Source: Neocallimastix lanati (nom. inval.) (lineage: Eukaryota > Neocallimastigomycota > Neocallimastigomycetes > Neocallimastigales > Neocallimastigaceae). From it: DNA of 51,949 nt. The DNA is taken from contig JACVTC010000303.1 in NCBI GenBank assembly GCA_016946835.1, forward strand, positions 1-51,949. Direction: 5' to 3'. Below are positions 8,809-19,200 of the stretch, piece after piece. The position numbers and the translations under genes were made by a program. The notes beneath the pieces are model-generated. The model saw only the letters and a list, made by a program, of their open reading frames with translations. It was not told the origin of the DNA and made no database searches. Each line of letters starts with the position of its first letter. Position 1 is the first letter of the stretch.

Positions 8809-11800
8809 ATGAATGATAATAACAGCGAAAAAGAAGAAAATAATTCCAAGAAAGTACATAAAAGTTTAAAAGATAATCCACGTCCTTTTGCAACTCCTGC
8901 TTTAAGAAAGAAGAAAGAAAATGAGCTGCATAATAAACCAAATAAAGTTTATAAAAATCAAATACTTCCTTCAATTTTAACTCAACCAAATATTAACAAA
9001 GAAAAACAAAAAGAAAAGGAATTAAGAAATATGACAAGAGTAAGAGAAAGTAAAGAAGAAAACAACAATTATTCATCAAAAGGAAAGGAAAAAGTTGAAT
9101 CTGAAGATATACTTGTAATCGATAATGAAATAGAAGATCTAGAAATGAATAAAGATAATCAACAAAATAAAACTAATACTTTGGAAAAATTAATTTCAAC
9201 AAAAACTAAGGAAACTAATAATGGAAATACTCAATTAGTAAAAAGGAATATCAAAATGATGAATAATAAAGAACCTTACAATATTATGGATGATTTAAAT
9301 AATCTTAAATCCAGTATTACGATAGGTCAACTCTTGAATGCATGTCCTAAAATTCGTTCACAATTAACTCAAGGTTTAAAGTTAGAAAAGTCTAAAATAA
9401 TTGGAACTGTAGACAATGTAATAGCACGAACTTTATTAGTAAATAACTATGACCATAGCTACATAAGTAAAAGTAATGAAGTAGCCGAAGAAGACTTAGC
9501 AATGGTTGATGCAAGTGTTGACGGAGTACTAGGAAAACTTTTAATTGATTCTTGTAGTAACCTAAGCATCGTTACTAAGCAGTATTTTGATAAATTACCT
9601 GGTGAATATGAAACAGTTGGAAAAAGTCGTGGAAGAATCCAACTAGCAACACAAGATGAAGAATACTCGGAAGGAATTATTGTTCGATTACCAGTAAAAA
9701 TTAATAATTATGAATTTAATGCGGACTTTAGAATTATTGAGAAAGAAGACTCATTTTATGATATGTTAATAAACTTTAAAACTCAAATCGATCATTGTTT
9801 ATTTATTCATCCAACCTTAAACAGTCTATGTAAACTTTTGTCAGAAAGTGAATACGAAGAAATAGCTAAAATAAATAATCAATATTATGATGAAGAAAGT
9901 ATAATCTGCACTATTAGAAAAGTTGAAGAAACGAATAATGAAAAGGAAATTATAAAGGAATTAACTCCAATGGAATTTATTGAGAGTGATGAATTTTTAA
10001 GTACCTTAAATAAAGATTATAAAGAACAAATTATTAAAATTCTCAAAGAAATGATTGACATAGTTGCCACTTCAACAGAAGAACTAACTCCTTCTAAACT
10101 TTCACCACATAAGATCCGTTTGAAAGCAAATGCAAAGCCAGTAAAATTAAGAAGTTATAGGTTAACTAAATTAAAATCAGATATCTTAAAAGAAGAACTT
10201 ACAAAGCTTATTAAGAAAGGATTGATAGAACCATCCTGTTCAGAATGGTCATCTCCAGTAGTACTCATTCTAAAACACAATGGAAAGTGGCGCTTGTGCA
10301 TTGACTACCGAAAAGTCAATGATATGACAGAAAAAGATTCTTATTCAGTTCCATATATAGATGAAATTTTTGATAGTCTCGGAGGAGCTAAAATATTTAC
10401 AACTCTTGATTTATTTTCTGGTTTTCACCAAATCTTAATGGATGAAGAAAGCGTTGAAGTAACCACTTTCACTACTAAGTTTGGAAATTATCAATTTAAG
10501 GTTATGCCTTTTGGACTTACTGGAGCTCCCTCAACCTTCCAAAGAGAAATGAATAAAATTTTATTCCCTTTTATTGGTGAATTTGTATACGTATTTATTG
10601 ATGATGTTTTGATCTATTCAAAAAGTATCGAAGAACATTTAATTCATATTAAACAAGTATTAGAAGTATTTAAAGAAAACAAGTTAAAAATTAATATTGA
10701 AAAGTGCCATTTTCTTCAAACTGAAGTTGATGTATTAGGTCACAAACTTACTACTAAAGGATTAAGTCCCATGGAAAGTAAAATAACAGCTATTAAGAAG
10801 TGGGAAGCACCTTCATCAATTCATGAATTAAGATCATTTCTAGGAGCAATAGGGTATTATCGTGACTTTATCCCTAAATATGCTCAAATTACCTCACCTT
10901 TATGTAAATTATTGAAAAAGAATACTAAATATGAATGGAATAAAGAACAACAAGAAAGCTTTGAACTCCTAAAAGAAAAATTAATCAATGCACCTATTCT
11001 AAAATTTCCGTCATTTGACAAACCTTTTATCATTAGAACTGATGCTTCGTATAATGGAATTGGTGGAGTTCTTTTACAAAAAGAAGAAGAAACCGGTAAG
11101 GAGCATCCAATACACTTTATAAGTAGAAGTTTGAAGAAAACTGAAAAGAATTATGGTATCACAGATTTGGAAGGAACAGCTTTATTTTACTGTATGACTA
11201 AATTTAAATCTTATATTGAAGGAAATCCATTACCTACAACTATTTACACAGATCATAAACCATTAGTTGGTTTATTTAAGAATAAAGAACCTTTGAATGC
11301 AAGGCAAACAAGATGGTGTCTAACCGCTAGTATGCTTGGAATTAATATAAAATATGAATCAGGCAAAAAGAATGTGTTAGCTGATGCTCTTTCAAGAATG
11401 AAAAGTAAGGAAGAGAGAAAGATATTATTAACAAAAATTACTAATGGAAATAATGAAGAATTATTATCTAAGGTTATAAAGGAATTTATTAATGAAAAGT
11501 TTACTGTTATTGATGGTGAAGATTACTTTATCGACAATGGAAATTATAGAAAATTAATAACGGACGAAAATGAAAGGTTTAAATTAATTTTAGAAGCTCA
11601 TAATATTGGCCACGAAGGATATTACAAAACATATCAAAGACTTAAGAAAAACTTTTATTGGAATCATATGATTAAAGATATCAAAAGAATTGTTAGTAAT
11701 TGTGAAAAATGCCAATTAAATCGTCCTCAACCATATCCAGAACCAACCGAAAACCATCCAACTAAAGTGGAGGGTCCCTTTGTGCATTTAGGATTAGATA

Positions 11801-12624
11801 TTATAGGACCGTTACCAAAAACAAGAAATAATAATCAATATATTATAGTAACTGTTGATTACTTTACCAAATGGGTTGAAGCCGAACCCACTGAAAACAT
11901 AACTTCCTCTGATATAATTAAATTTTTAATAAACGTTTTTGCAAGACATGGTGTACCTCAAGTTATTACTACTGATAATGGAGTCCAATTCACTTCTGAT
12001 ATGACTAAAATCTTTCTTGATCTTTATGATGTATATGTTAAATTTGTAGCTACTTACCACCCTGAATCAAATGGCCTTACTGAAAATCGAAATAAAGAAA
12101 TTGGAAAATTACTCCGTTTATTAGGAAGGAAAAATCAAGATTGGGATGAAGTTTTACCTTCTGCTTTATGGGCACTTCGAACTACCAAAAATACAGCTAC
12201 TGGACATTCTAGTTTTGAATTAGTATATGGAAGAGAAGACCAACAGCCTTATGATATAGCCATAAGAACAATTGAAAATGCAGGTAAATCATATGATGAA
12301 ATCTTAATGGAAAAATTTGTTCGTCATTATCAATGGACTAGAGAAGCATGCGAAAATGTGAAGAATGCTAACAAGTATTGGGCAACAAGACGAGAAGAAC
12401 AAATAAGTATGAAAAAAGGAAAAGAATTAAAGGCTGGTGATCTTGTTCTTGTTAGAAACTTTAGCCGCACTAAGCTAGAACCATATTACAATGGACCATT
12501 TAAAATTTTAAAAATTCAATTCAACACGGCAACCTTAATCGATCAGAAAACTGGGAAACAACTCGATAGGAATGTTCATTTTAAAAATTTAGTAAAGTTT
12601 AACTCCGCTTACAGAGAAGCTTGA
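8809..12624 (+). CDS. pol: Pol polyprotein of element B: protease, RT, RNase H, integrase (1271 aa from first ATG)
   Basis: Enzymatic polyprotein, probably made as a Gag-Pol fusion by -1 frameshifting at 8614, since the frame is open from 8590; the ATG at 8809 is simply the first in frame. A charged linker leads to a retropepsin-like domain with LIDSCSN at about 245-251, where the usual DSG/DTG is DSC. RT follows, with LDLFSGFHQI (Asp 534) and FIDD (596-599). RNase H has RTDAS, YTDHKPL and ADALSR. Integrase has an HX3H/CX2C zinc module (HNIGH, CEKC) and a DDE core (LGLDIIGPL, TTDNGVQFTSD, HPESNGLTENRN). A GPY/F-type end (LEPYYNGPFKI) closes it; there is no chromodomain. No internal stop or frameshift is seen. 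The closest relative here is F pol. Confidence 0.93.
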   Translation: MNDNNSEKEENNSKKVHKSLKDNPRPFATPALRKKKENELHNKPNKVYKNQILPSILTQPNINKEKQKEKELRNMTRVRESKEENNNYSSKGKEKVESEDILVIDNEIEDLEMNKDNQQNKTNTLEKLISTKTKETNNGNTQLVKRNIKMMNNKEPYNIMDDLNNLKSSITIGQLLNACPKIRSQLTQGLKLEKSKIIGTVDNVIARTLLVNNYDHSYISKSNEVAEEDLAMVDASVDGVLGKLLIDSCSNLSIVTKQYFDKLPGEYETVGKSRGRIQLATQDEEYSEGIIVRLPVKINNYEFNADFRIIEKEDSFYDMLINFKTQIDHCLFIHPTLNSLCKLLSESEYEEIAKINNQYYDEESIICTIRKVEETNNEKEIIKELTPMEFIESDEFLSTLNKDYKEQIIKILKEMIDIVATSTEELTPSKLSPHKIRLKANAKPVKLRSYRLTKLKSDILKEELTKLIKKGLIEPSCSEWSSPVVLILKHNGKWRLCIDYRKVNDMTEKDSYSVPYIDEIFDSLGGAKIFTTLDLFSGFHQILMDEESVEVTTFTTKFGNYQFKVMPFGLTGAPSTFQREMNKILFPFIGEFVYVFIDDVLIYSKSIEEHLIHIKQVLEVFKENKLKINIEKCHFLQTEVDVLGHKLTTKGLSPMESKITAIKKWEAPSSIHELRSFLGAIGYYRDFIPKYAQITSPLCKLLKKNTKYEWNKEQQESFELLKEKLINAPILKFPSFDKPFIIRTDASYNGIGGVLLQKEEETGKEHPIHFISRSLKKTEKNYGITDLEGTALFYCMTKFKSYIEGNPLPTTIYTDHKPLVGLFKNKEPLNARQTRWCLTASMLGINIKYESGKKNVLADALSRMKSKEERKILLTKITNGNNEELLSKVIKEFINEKFTVIDGEDYFIDNGNYRKLITDENERFKLILEAHNIGHEGYYKTYQRLKKNFYWNHMIKDIKRIVSNCEKCQLNRPQPYPEPTENHPTKVEGPFVHLGLDIIGPLPKTRNNNQYIIVTVDYFTKWVEAEPTENITSSDIIKFLINVFARHGVPQVITTDNGVQFTSDMTKIFLDLYDVYVKFVATYHPESNGLTENRNKEIGKLLRLLGRKNQDWDEVLPSALWALRTTKNTATGHSSFELVYGREDQQPYDIAIRTIENAGKSYDEILMEKFVRHYQWTREACENVKNANKYWATRREEQISMKKGKELKAGDLVLVRNFSRTKLEPYYNGPFKILKIQFNTATLIDQKTGKQLDRNVHFKNLVKFNSAYREA

Positions 12625-12642
12625 GTCTTCGTCGGGGCATCT

Positions 12643-13129
12643 TGATAAGAATGTACTAAATAATGCATTCTTAATTAAATCTACGATTTATTTCTAATAC
12701 ATTATGTGTACATTATTATTTTTGTACTTTAATAAATTTTTAAATTCAAAGATTAAAAATTAGATCAAAAATTATATTAAACTTTATAATTTTTATATTA
12801 AATCTTATATTAATAGTAATATTTTTATATATTTAAAACTTATATTAACAATATTAATAATAAATCTTATTTTTTTATTTTTATATTAATAATGAAAATT
12901 TGTATTAATAATATTTTTATATATTGATAATTAAAAATTTATATATTATATTTTAACTTTTATTATAAAATTTTATATCGAAATGTTTTATTTTATATTG
13001 AAAAATATTTTATTTTATTAAAAACCTTTATATTAGAATAGTATTTTTATTTTTATTTGAATATTTTAACAGATTGTAATAAAAATTTTAGCCAATTAAA
13101 TAAATTCTTATTAGTAATATTTTAGATAG

Positions 13130-13169
<40 letters not shown>

Positions 13170-13508
13170 TATTAATATTATAAATGTATTTTATTTATAT
13201 TGTTATAATTAAATTTTATATAATTGATTATAAAAATCAATTTAAATTTAATAGTTTTTATATATAAAAAGAAAAATAATAATAAAATGTAATTTAGTGG
13301 CAAGAACAACTTTTATGCCTTGAAAAAAAAGTATAAATAGTTGTAAATTTTGCTACTAATTTTTAAATATCATCAAATAAAATAAAATCAAATAAAATAA
13401 AATAAAATCAAATAAAATCAAATAAATTTATAAATAAAAATAATAAATAAATAAATAAAATTTGTGTTTCCTTACTTTATTTTTATTTAATTCTCTAAAA
13501 CCTTAACA
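12643..13508 (+). repeat. Element B 3' LTR
   Basis: Near-identical to 5464-6330; the visible difference is 31 against 32 A residues in the poly-A run. It is preceded by a short G-rich tract (TCGGGGCATCT) that should serve as the plus-strand primer. TTTA follows the terminal CA. Confidence 0.9.
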
Positions 13509-13563
13509 TTTATGGTAAAGAATGAATTAATAACCTTTATTTTATTATTAATAATTCTTTACA

Positions 13564-14520
13564 AAATTGTACTTTCCTATATTCTTGATAACCTAAACTT
13601 AATAATAAAATTTAATTTATTTTGATATAAATTAATTTTAACTTGTAAATAATGTAAATAAATTTTAATTAATTATTTTATTGTTATATTATTAAATATA
13701 TGTATATTAAAATACAATTGTAAATATTAAAATTATACTTTTAAGATACTAAACTATTAAAACTATTAATTAAATATTATTATAAAAATTATTATAAAAT
13801 TATTAAAATTATTAATTAAATATTATTCTAAAAATTATTATAAATTATTAATATTATAAAATTATTAAAATTATTAAATATTATTATAAAAATTTATATA
13901 TTATAACTATTAAATATTATTATAAAATTATTAAGATTATTAATTAAATTTATTATTAAAAATTATTATTAAAAATTTTTACTTATTATAAAAATTATTA
14001 TTATCAAATTTATTAATTAAATATTATAAAAATTTTATTTTATTTTGAAAATAATTACAAGTATTATTTAAAATAATTAAAGATTATTAAATTTATTATA
14101 TTTATCTTTAAAAACAATTTATTTAACTTAAAAATATCACGGAAAATAGTAAAAACTATTTTCTATATATTTATTTTATAATTATTTTTAATTAAATTAT
14201 ATTTGAATATTATATTATTATATTTATAAAAATTAAAACAAAAATGAATTATTGATATAAAATTAATTCAATAATTCTATAAAATTACTTAAATTATAAA
14301 CAATTAATTATACTTTAAATTTATAAAAAAATATAAATATTGTAACAATTTCTTAAAAATTAAATATGTGTACTTTAAATAATAAAATTTTATATTAATA
14401 AAAAAAATAAATAACTTTTAATAAAGAATTATTTTTTTTATTATTTAAAATCAAAGCAGGGTAATACCCGTCCCCCCTGCTTGATTTTAAATATCTAAGT
14501 GTCAACCCCGAGTCTACCAT
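13564..14520. repeat. K-family LTR fragment R1
   Basis: About 0.95 kb repeated in the same orientation at 24247-25564 (R2, which also carries a 382-bp solo LTR). Shared landmarks are AAATTGTACTTTCC at the left end and a GC-rich hairpin with GTCTACCA at the right. R1 lacks the terminal GATTCGTTACA seen in R2 and is cut on its left by element A. It is very AT-rich with no coding capacity. Confidence 0.6.
14447..14489. repeat. GC-rich inverted repeat in the K-family LTR
   Basis: AAAATCAA and AGCAGGG pair with CCCTGCT and TTGATTTT across a short centre. This GC island in extremely AT-rich DNA is repeated, apparently unchanged, at 25491-25533. Confidence 0.55.
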
Positions 14521-14524
14521 TTAA

Positions 14525-14991
14525 TTATTTGTTTTAAAACTTTATTGAAAAATAATACTAAATATTAAAATAATAAAATAATTGTAATTATTGATTCTGT
14601 TATATGCGTAATTTTAAATATTTGGATAAGTCTTCGAAGTAGTAGTGACCCATTCTGCGATGCCAAATCTTTTTTTCTTCTTCTGATAGTCTATTTATGG
14701 ATGAAATATTTTTGTTTTCACTATTTTTAATTTCGAAATTTTATGTTACTTGAACTCCGTTATGTTCATCGGCATAGAAGGTAGCAAATGGTTTATAATT
14801 TTCGTCCATAAAAACTATTTTAACTTCTTCACCATCAATAGATTCTGTTAATGTTTTAACGCCTTTTTTTAGCTAGTTCAATGCTACTTAGAATATTTTT
14901 GGTGACATCTTTAGAGTATAATACTTTGTTTAAGTATATTGTATGATTATTTATCTTGAATTTTATATTCCCATATCCTTCAAATGTGCAT
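14525..14991 (-). pseudogene. Copia element G: protease end and GAG_pre-integrase fragment
   Basis: On the minus strand, CTFEGYGNIKFKINNHTI and NKVLYSKDVTKNILSS match the part of copia Pol after the protease. Further left is IWHRRMGHYYFEDL, the GAG_pre-integrase signature. An extra A in an A-run near 14870 shifts the frame and other stops follow. The piece is separated from the rest of G (25581-26962) by insertion of K: with ATTGT counted once, the protease frame joins without loss. Confidence 0.75.
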
Positions 14992-15224
14992 ATTGTTGTC
15001 ATGAAATGGTTCTTGACAATAAATTTAAAAATAAACACTTAAACCTTTAAAATAAAATAAGTAAAATATTTTTATTTATATTTATTTTATTAATTATAAA
15101 TTTATTATCAAAAACACATTAATTAACTTAATAAGTGTAAAGATTTAATAAAATCTTTAATAATTAATTATTACATAATTAATTAATGTAATAAAATTAC
15201 ATAAATTTACGATTTACGTATATG

Positions 15225-15260
15225 TATAAAGTGTTTTATGTTAAAACAGATATCTTTACA
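15225..15260 (-). repeat. 36-bp micro-LTR of the C family
   Basis: The sequence consists of the first 26 bases of the C LTR (TATAAAGTGTTTTATG onwards) joined directly to its last bases (ATCTTTACA). It is flanked by a perfect 5-bp duplication ATATG (15220-15224 and 15261-15265). The junction has an AGA microhomology. It looks like a solo LTR that lost about 735 bp internally. Confidence 0.75.
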
Positions 15261-15393
15261 ATATGAAAATTAATTATAAATTTATGTAAACTTTTCATTA
15301 AGGATAAATTATTATTTAAATAATTTTGGATAATTTATTTAAGTTAGTTAATTTAATTTATTTAATTTAGTTATTTTATTTAATTTAGAAGAT

Positions 15394-15741
15394 CTAATTT
15401 AGAAGATCTAATTTAGAAAAGATTTTTGCTTTCCCCAAATGCTCAAGCATATCTTGAATTAGTGGAAGAGGATAGGAATCTCGAATGGTGATTTCATTGA
15501 GTGGGCGGTAGTCAACTACTAATCGGAGTTCACCATTCTTTTTAAGGACAAAGAATATTGAAGCATCGGCTGGGGATTTGGATTTACGAATAAATCCTTT
15601 CTTAAGGTTTTCCTTGATATATTTCTCTAAAGCTTTTATTTCCTTATAATATTTTTCAAAAAAAAAAAAAATTTTTTTATTAATAATTTCATTAAAATTT
15701 TTCAAAAATATTATTAAGGTTTGAAAAATTAAATTTTTCAA
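15394..15741 (-). pseudogene. Ty3-type RT fragment
   Basis: About 85 codons of an RT N-terminal region on the minus strand: [31 protein letters not shown] and AKIFSKLDL. It is related to C and D but distinct from both (PLNEIT where they have KLNNMT/KLNKMT). Neither Gag nor the rest of pol adjoins it, so it is a stray fragment. Confidence 0.75.
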
Positions 15742-15759
15742 TTAAAATTTTTTTCCATA

Positions 15760-16530
15760 TATAAAGTGTTTTATGTTAAAACAGACTATAATAATACAAA
15801 AACACTATTATAAAATAAATTCTTTTTATTAAAAATAATTGGTTTATTAAAAATCTTTTATTAAATAGTTCTTATTATGTTATGAACTATCAAATTATAA
15901 AAAAATAACAATTACATTTTTTCAATTAAAGAAAATTTACAATAGTTATATTTTTTCTTAATTATATTTTAATATATTAAATTAATTTAATTTACATATA
16001 TTCAATTTAAATATTAATAATAATTAATTTTATAAAATAATAAAATATTTAAACTAAAACTAATTATAGTATAATTTTCTAATTAACTATTTTTTATTAT
16101 AACTATTTTTTATTATAACTATTTAAATATTTTAACTAATTTAAAATTAAACTAAAAACTATTAATAATATTAAACTATACTATTTAAATAAATAAAAAA
16201 TTTAACAATAACAGATTTGGCGAATTTTTGTGACTAAATTATTTAATTTCATATTTAATAAATATAAATTTAAATAATTTAAGTTCTAATTTATAATTTT
16301 AAATTTCAATTATTAATTTAAGGAGAAATAATTATTTAAAGTATTTAATTCATGTACGTAAATTTGATGTATGATTTTTCGTTTACATAAATTTATTGAA
16401 ATATGCTTTAATTCATAAATTAATGTAAATTACATAATTTTATTCAAGATATCGTGGAAAAAATTTCATACATAAATTAATGTAATAATGAATTACATAA
16501 ATTTATTAAAGGTATAAAGATATCTTTACA
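15760..16530 (-). repeat. Element C 3' LTR
   Basis: 771 bp, nearly identical to 22039-22809; the left end is TATAAAGTGTTTTATG and the right end ATATCTTTACA. The adjacent internal sequence is a GGGCGAGAT-type purine-rich tract in sense. Confidence 0.85.
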
Positions 16531-16720
16531 ATCTCGCCCTTTAAGTCGAGCTCCTGCGAGATTTATTACTTGAAGGAAGATTAATCACGAATGGTTGAAA
16601 TCTATGGCGAACAATATACTCATTTGATTCATCATTGTTGACATAAGTTTCATTATTAATTTTCTTTTTGTCTTTCCTAAGTTTTCTGAAATATTCCTGA
16701 ATCAGTTATTGATCTAAGAT

Positions 16721-19200
16721 TTAATCTTCTTCAATCCAAGTATCATCATTAGAATCAAGACCTTTCCATCTTATTAAATAATGATTTTTTCCATTGTAAG
16801 TCTTCTTTTTTATTATTTTTTCAGGAATTCTATCAGTACTGTCTGTAGTGAGTTGGATGTTCTTTCTACGTTTTAAAATTCTATCTTTATATACATTTTC
16901 ATGATATGGTTCAAGCAATGAAACATGAAAGACAGAATGACAACGAATATTACTAGGTAATTCTAACTCGTAAGCTAAATCGCTGACTTTCCTAATAATT
17001 CGAAAAGGACCTATCATTTGGTCAGACAATTTTCTTTTAGTATTTTTATTATTTATAATATTCCCTTTGAGTAACCACACTTTGTTACCAATTTTAAATT
17101 CAGGAGGTTCAATTCTCTTCATGTCGGCGTACTTTTTGTAAGTTGCTTTAGCCTTATTTAGATTTTCTTTTAAAAATTTTATATTTCTACTTATATCTAA
17201 AATTTTTCTATCAGCTCTATGAGGTCTATCACTTGAAGGAATTTCTGGATTAAATTTTGGATTAAAACCGTAATTAGCAAAAAATGGTGATTGATTTATA
17301 GACTGTTGCAAAGTATTATTGCAAGAGAATTCAGCAAAATGTAAAAGATCAACCCAGTTATTTTGTCTGTCATTAATGAAGCAACGTAGATATTGTTCCA
17401 ATATCGCGTTCACCCTCTCCGTTTGACCATCTGTTTGGGGATGATTAGCAGTGGAAAATGAGTGATTGATATCAAGAAGTGAATATAACCGATTCCAGAA
17501 ATCAGAAGTGAATTGAGTACCACGGTCAGAAATGATCGAATCCGGAAAACCATGAAACTTAAAAATATTATTAATAAAAGAATCGGCAGCAATAGCAGCA
17601 GTAGGTAAACATCTAAAAGGAATAAAATGAGCCATTTTAGTTAAACGATCCACCACAACCATAATAGTGGTCATATTTTTGGATTTTGGTAATTCAACAA
17701 TAAAATCCATAGATATCTCAGACCAAGCTCTATTAGGAGTAGAAAGTGGAGATAACAATCCATAAGGCTTATGTCTTGGAATTTTGGATTTACAACAAAT
17801 TTCACAAGACTTAATGAGTTTCTTAACATCATTATGTAATTTAGGCCACCAGAAATTGCGAGAAATAAGTTCAACAGTTTTATTGATACCAAAATGACCA
17901 GCTGAAACAGAATCGTGATGCAATTCAAGAACTCTAGTACGGAGGCATTTTGGAACATAAATTAGATTATCAAATAGAAGAAAACCTTCTTTATCAAAGG
18001 AAACTTTATCAATATTTTTAATTGGAGCATTATCAATTTTATCATCACTAATGAATTTAGAAATACGAATAAAAAGATCATCATCCTTTAAGGAAGCTAA
18101 TATGGAGTTTATCAAAGAATCTTTCTTACTATCAATACAGTTAATAACACAACAAGAAATGGAGCGAGAGTTATTAGCAAATAAATGATCACTATGTCTT
18201 GAAAGTAGATCAGGTTACTAGATTTTTTACCAGCACGATAAACAAGTTTAAAATCAAATCATGATAAGAATTCATACCATCTAATTTGACGTTGAGAAAG
18301 CATTTCAGGTTTCCGAGGGAAAGTAAGGTTCTTATGATCAGTATAGATAATGAATTGATGACGAGCACCTTCCAAATAATGACGCCATTCTTCGAGAGCA
18401 ACTTTTATGGCAAGTAATTCTTTGTCATAAATCTGATAGTTACGTTGAGACTTAGTTAAGCTCGTAGAGATAAAAGCAATGGGATGAAGTTGTCCTTCAA
18501 ATTCTTGAGAGAGAATAGCACCAACCGCAAAATTGCTAGCATCAGTTTCTACAATAAAAGGCTTATTACTATCAGGATGTCTGAGGATAGGTGCAGAAGT
18601 AAAAAGTTCTTTAAGTTTATCAAAAGCTTTCTGTTGATCAGGACCCCAATTAAAAGGAACATTTTTTCTTGTAAGCTTGTGTAGAGGATTAGCGATTTTA
18701 GCGAAATCTTTAATGAAAATTCTGTAATAATTACTTAAACCTATAAAAGATTGAACTTCTTTTACTGTAGTAGGGATTGGCCAATCAAGAATAGCTTTTA
18801 CTTTTTCTTTATCCATATCGAGTCCATCTTATGATAAAACAAATCCAAGAAATGTGGTTTTTGTAACATCAAATTCACATTTTTCTAAATTAACATACAA
18901 CTTATTATCAAGTAGTTTTCTTAAAACTTTTCTTACATGTTCATGGTGTTCTTCAAGACTATTGGAATATATAAGAATATCATCAATATAGGAAATAACA
19001 AAATCATCCAAATAATCGCTGAGAACATCATTAATAAAATGTTGAAATGTTGCAGGGGCATTCTTTAGCCCGAAAGGCATGACGAGGTATTTAAAATGCC
19101 CATAACGAGTTCGAAAGGCAGTTTGGTACTCGTCACCTTCTTTAATTCTTACTAAGTTATAAGCCGACTTTAAATCTAACTTAGTAAAATACTTAGCACC
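16721..19200 (-). pseudogene. Element C pol: RT end, RNase H, integrase, chromodomain (broken)
   Basis: Continuation of 19176-21416 after a one-base loss near 19203. It shows RT with [15 protein letters not shown] and YIDDILIY, RNase H with VETDASNFAVG and YTDHKNLTF, and the integrase zinc module (HHDSVSAGH, CEICC). The DDE core has [18 protein letters not shown] and [14 protein letters not shown]. It ends in a GPF-type domain and a chromodomain (HYLIRWKGLDSNDDTWIEE). Lesions seen: nonsense TAA at 18829-18831, nonsense TGA at 18256-18258 and a one-base loss near 18217. From 18115 down to 16721 the frame is open. It is close to D throughout. Confidence 0.88.

Larger units (their letters stand above)
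5464..13508 (+). mobile_element. Element B: intact-looking Ty3-type retrotransposon
   Basis: Two LTRs (867 and 866 bp, differing visibly only by one A in a poly-A run) flank PBS, a leader of about 1.4 kb, gag, a -1 frameshift signal, pol and a polypurine tract. LTRs run TG...CA. TTTA flanks both ends (5460-5463 and 13509-13512; TTTAT if the boundary is moved by one), a target-site duplication in the A-family LTR. Both ORFs are uninterrupted. Near-identical LTRs and open frames indicate a recent insertion that may still be mobile. It lacks a chromodomain and belongs with F, not with A, C, D or E'. Confidence 0.9.
1..13563 (-). mobile_element. Element A: Ty3-type retrotransposon, decayed, 3' end off-window, 5' LTR split by element B
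   Basis: On the minus strand this reads: 5' LTR (13563 to 4891, interrupted by B at 5464-13508), a leader of about 1.2 kb, gag-PR-RT, then RNase H and integrase running off position 1. Removing B leaves an LTR of about 624 bp, close to the 634-bp LTR of the related element E'. In sense orientation the LTR starts TGTAAAGAAT and ends AAAACA. Several frameshifts break pol, so this copy is dead. Gag and pol are fused in one frame, unlike B. The PBS is not recognisable. The right end abuts a K-family LTR fragment at 13564. Confidence 0.75.

Noticed and set aside
8809-12624. Independent initiation of pol at ATG 8809
   Set aside because: The frame is open from 8590 and a correctly phased slippery site lies in the overlap, so frameshifting is the simpler explanation.
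13514-13563. Small inverted-repeat (MITE-like) element between B and R1
   Set aside because: The GTAAAGAAT/ATTCTTTAC pairing is better explained as the start of the element A LTR that B interrupted.
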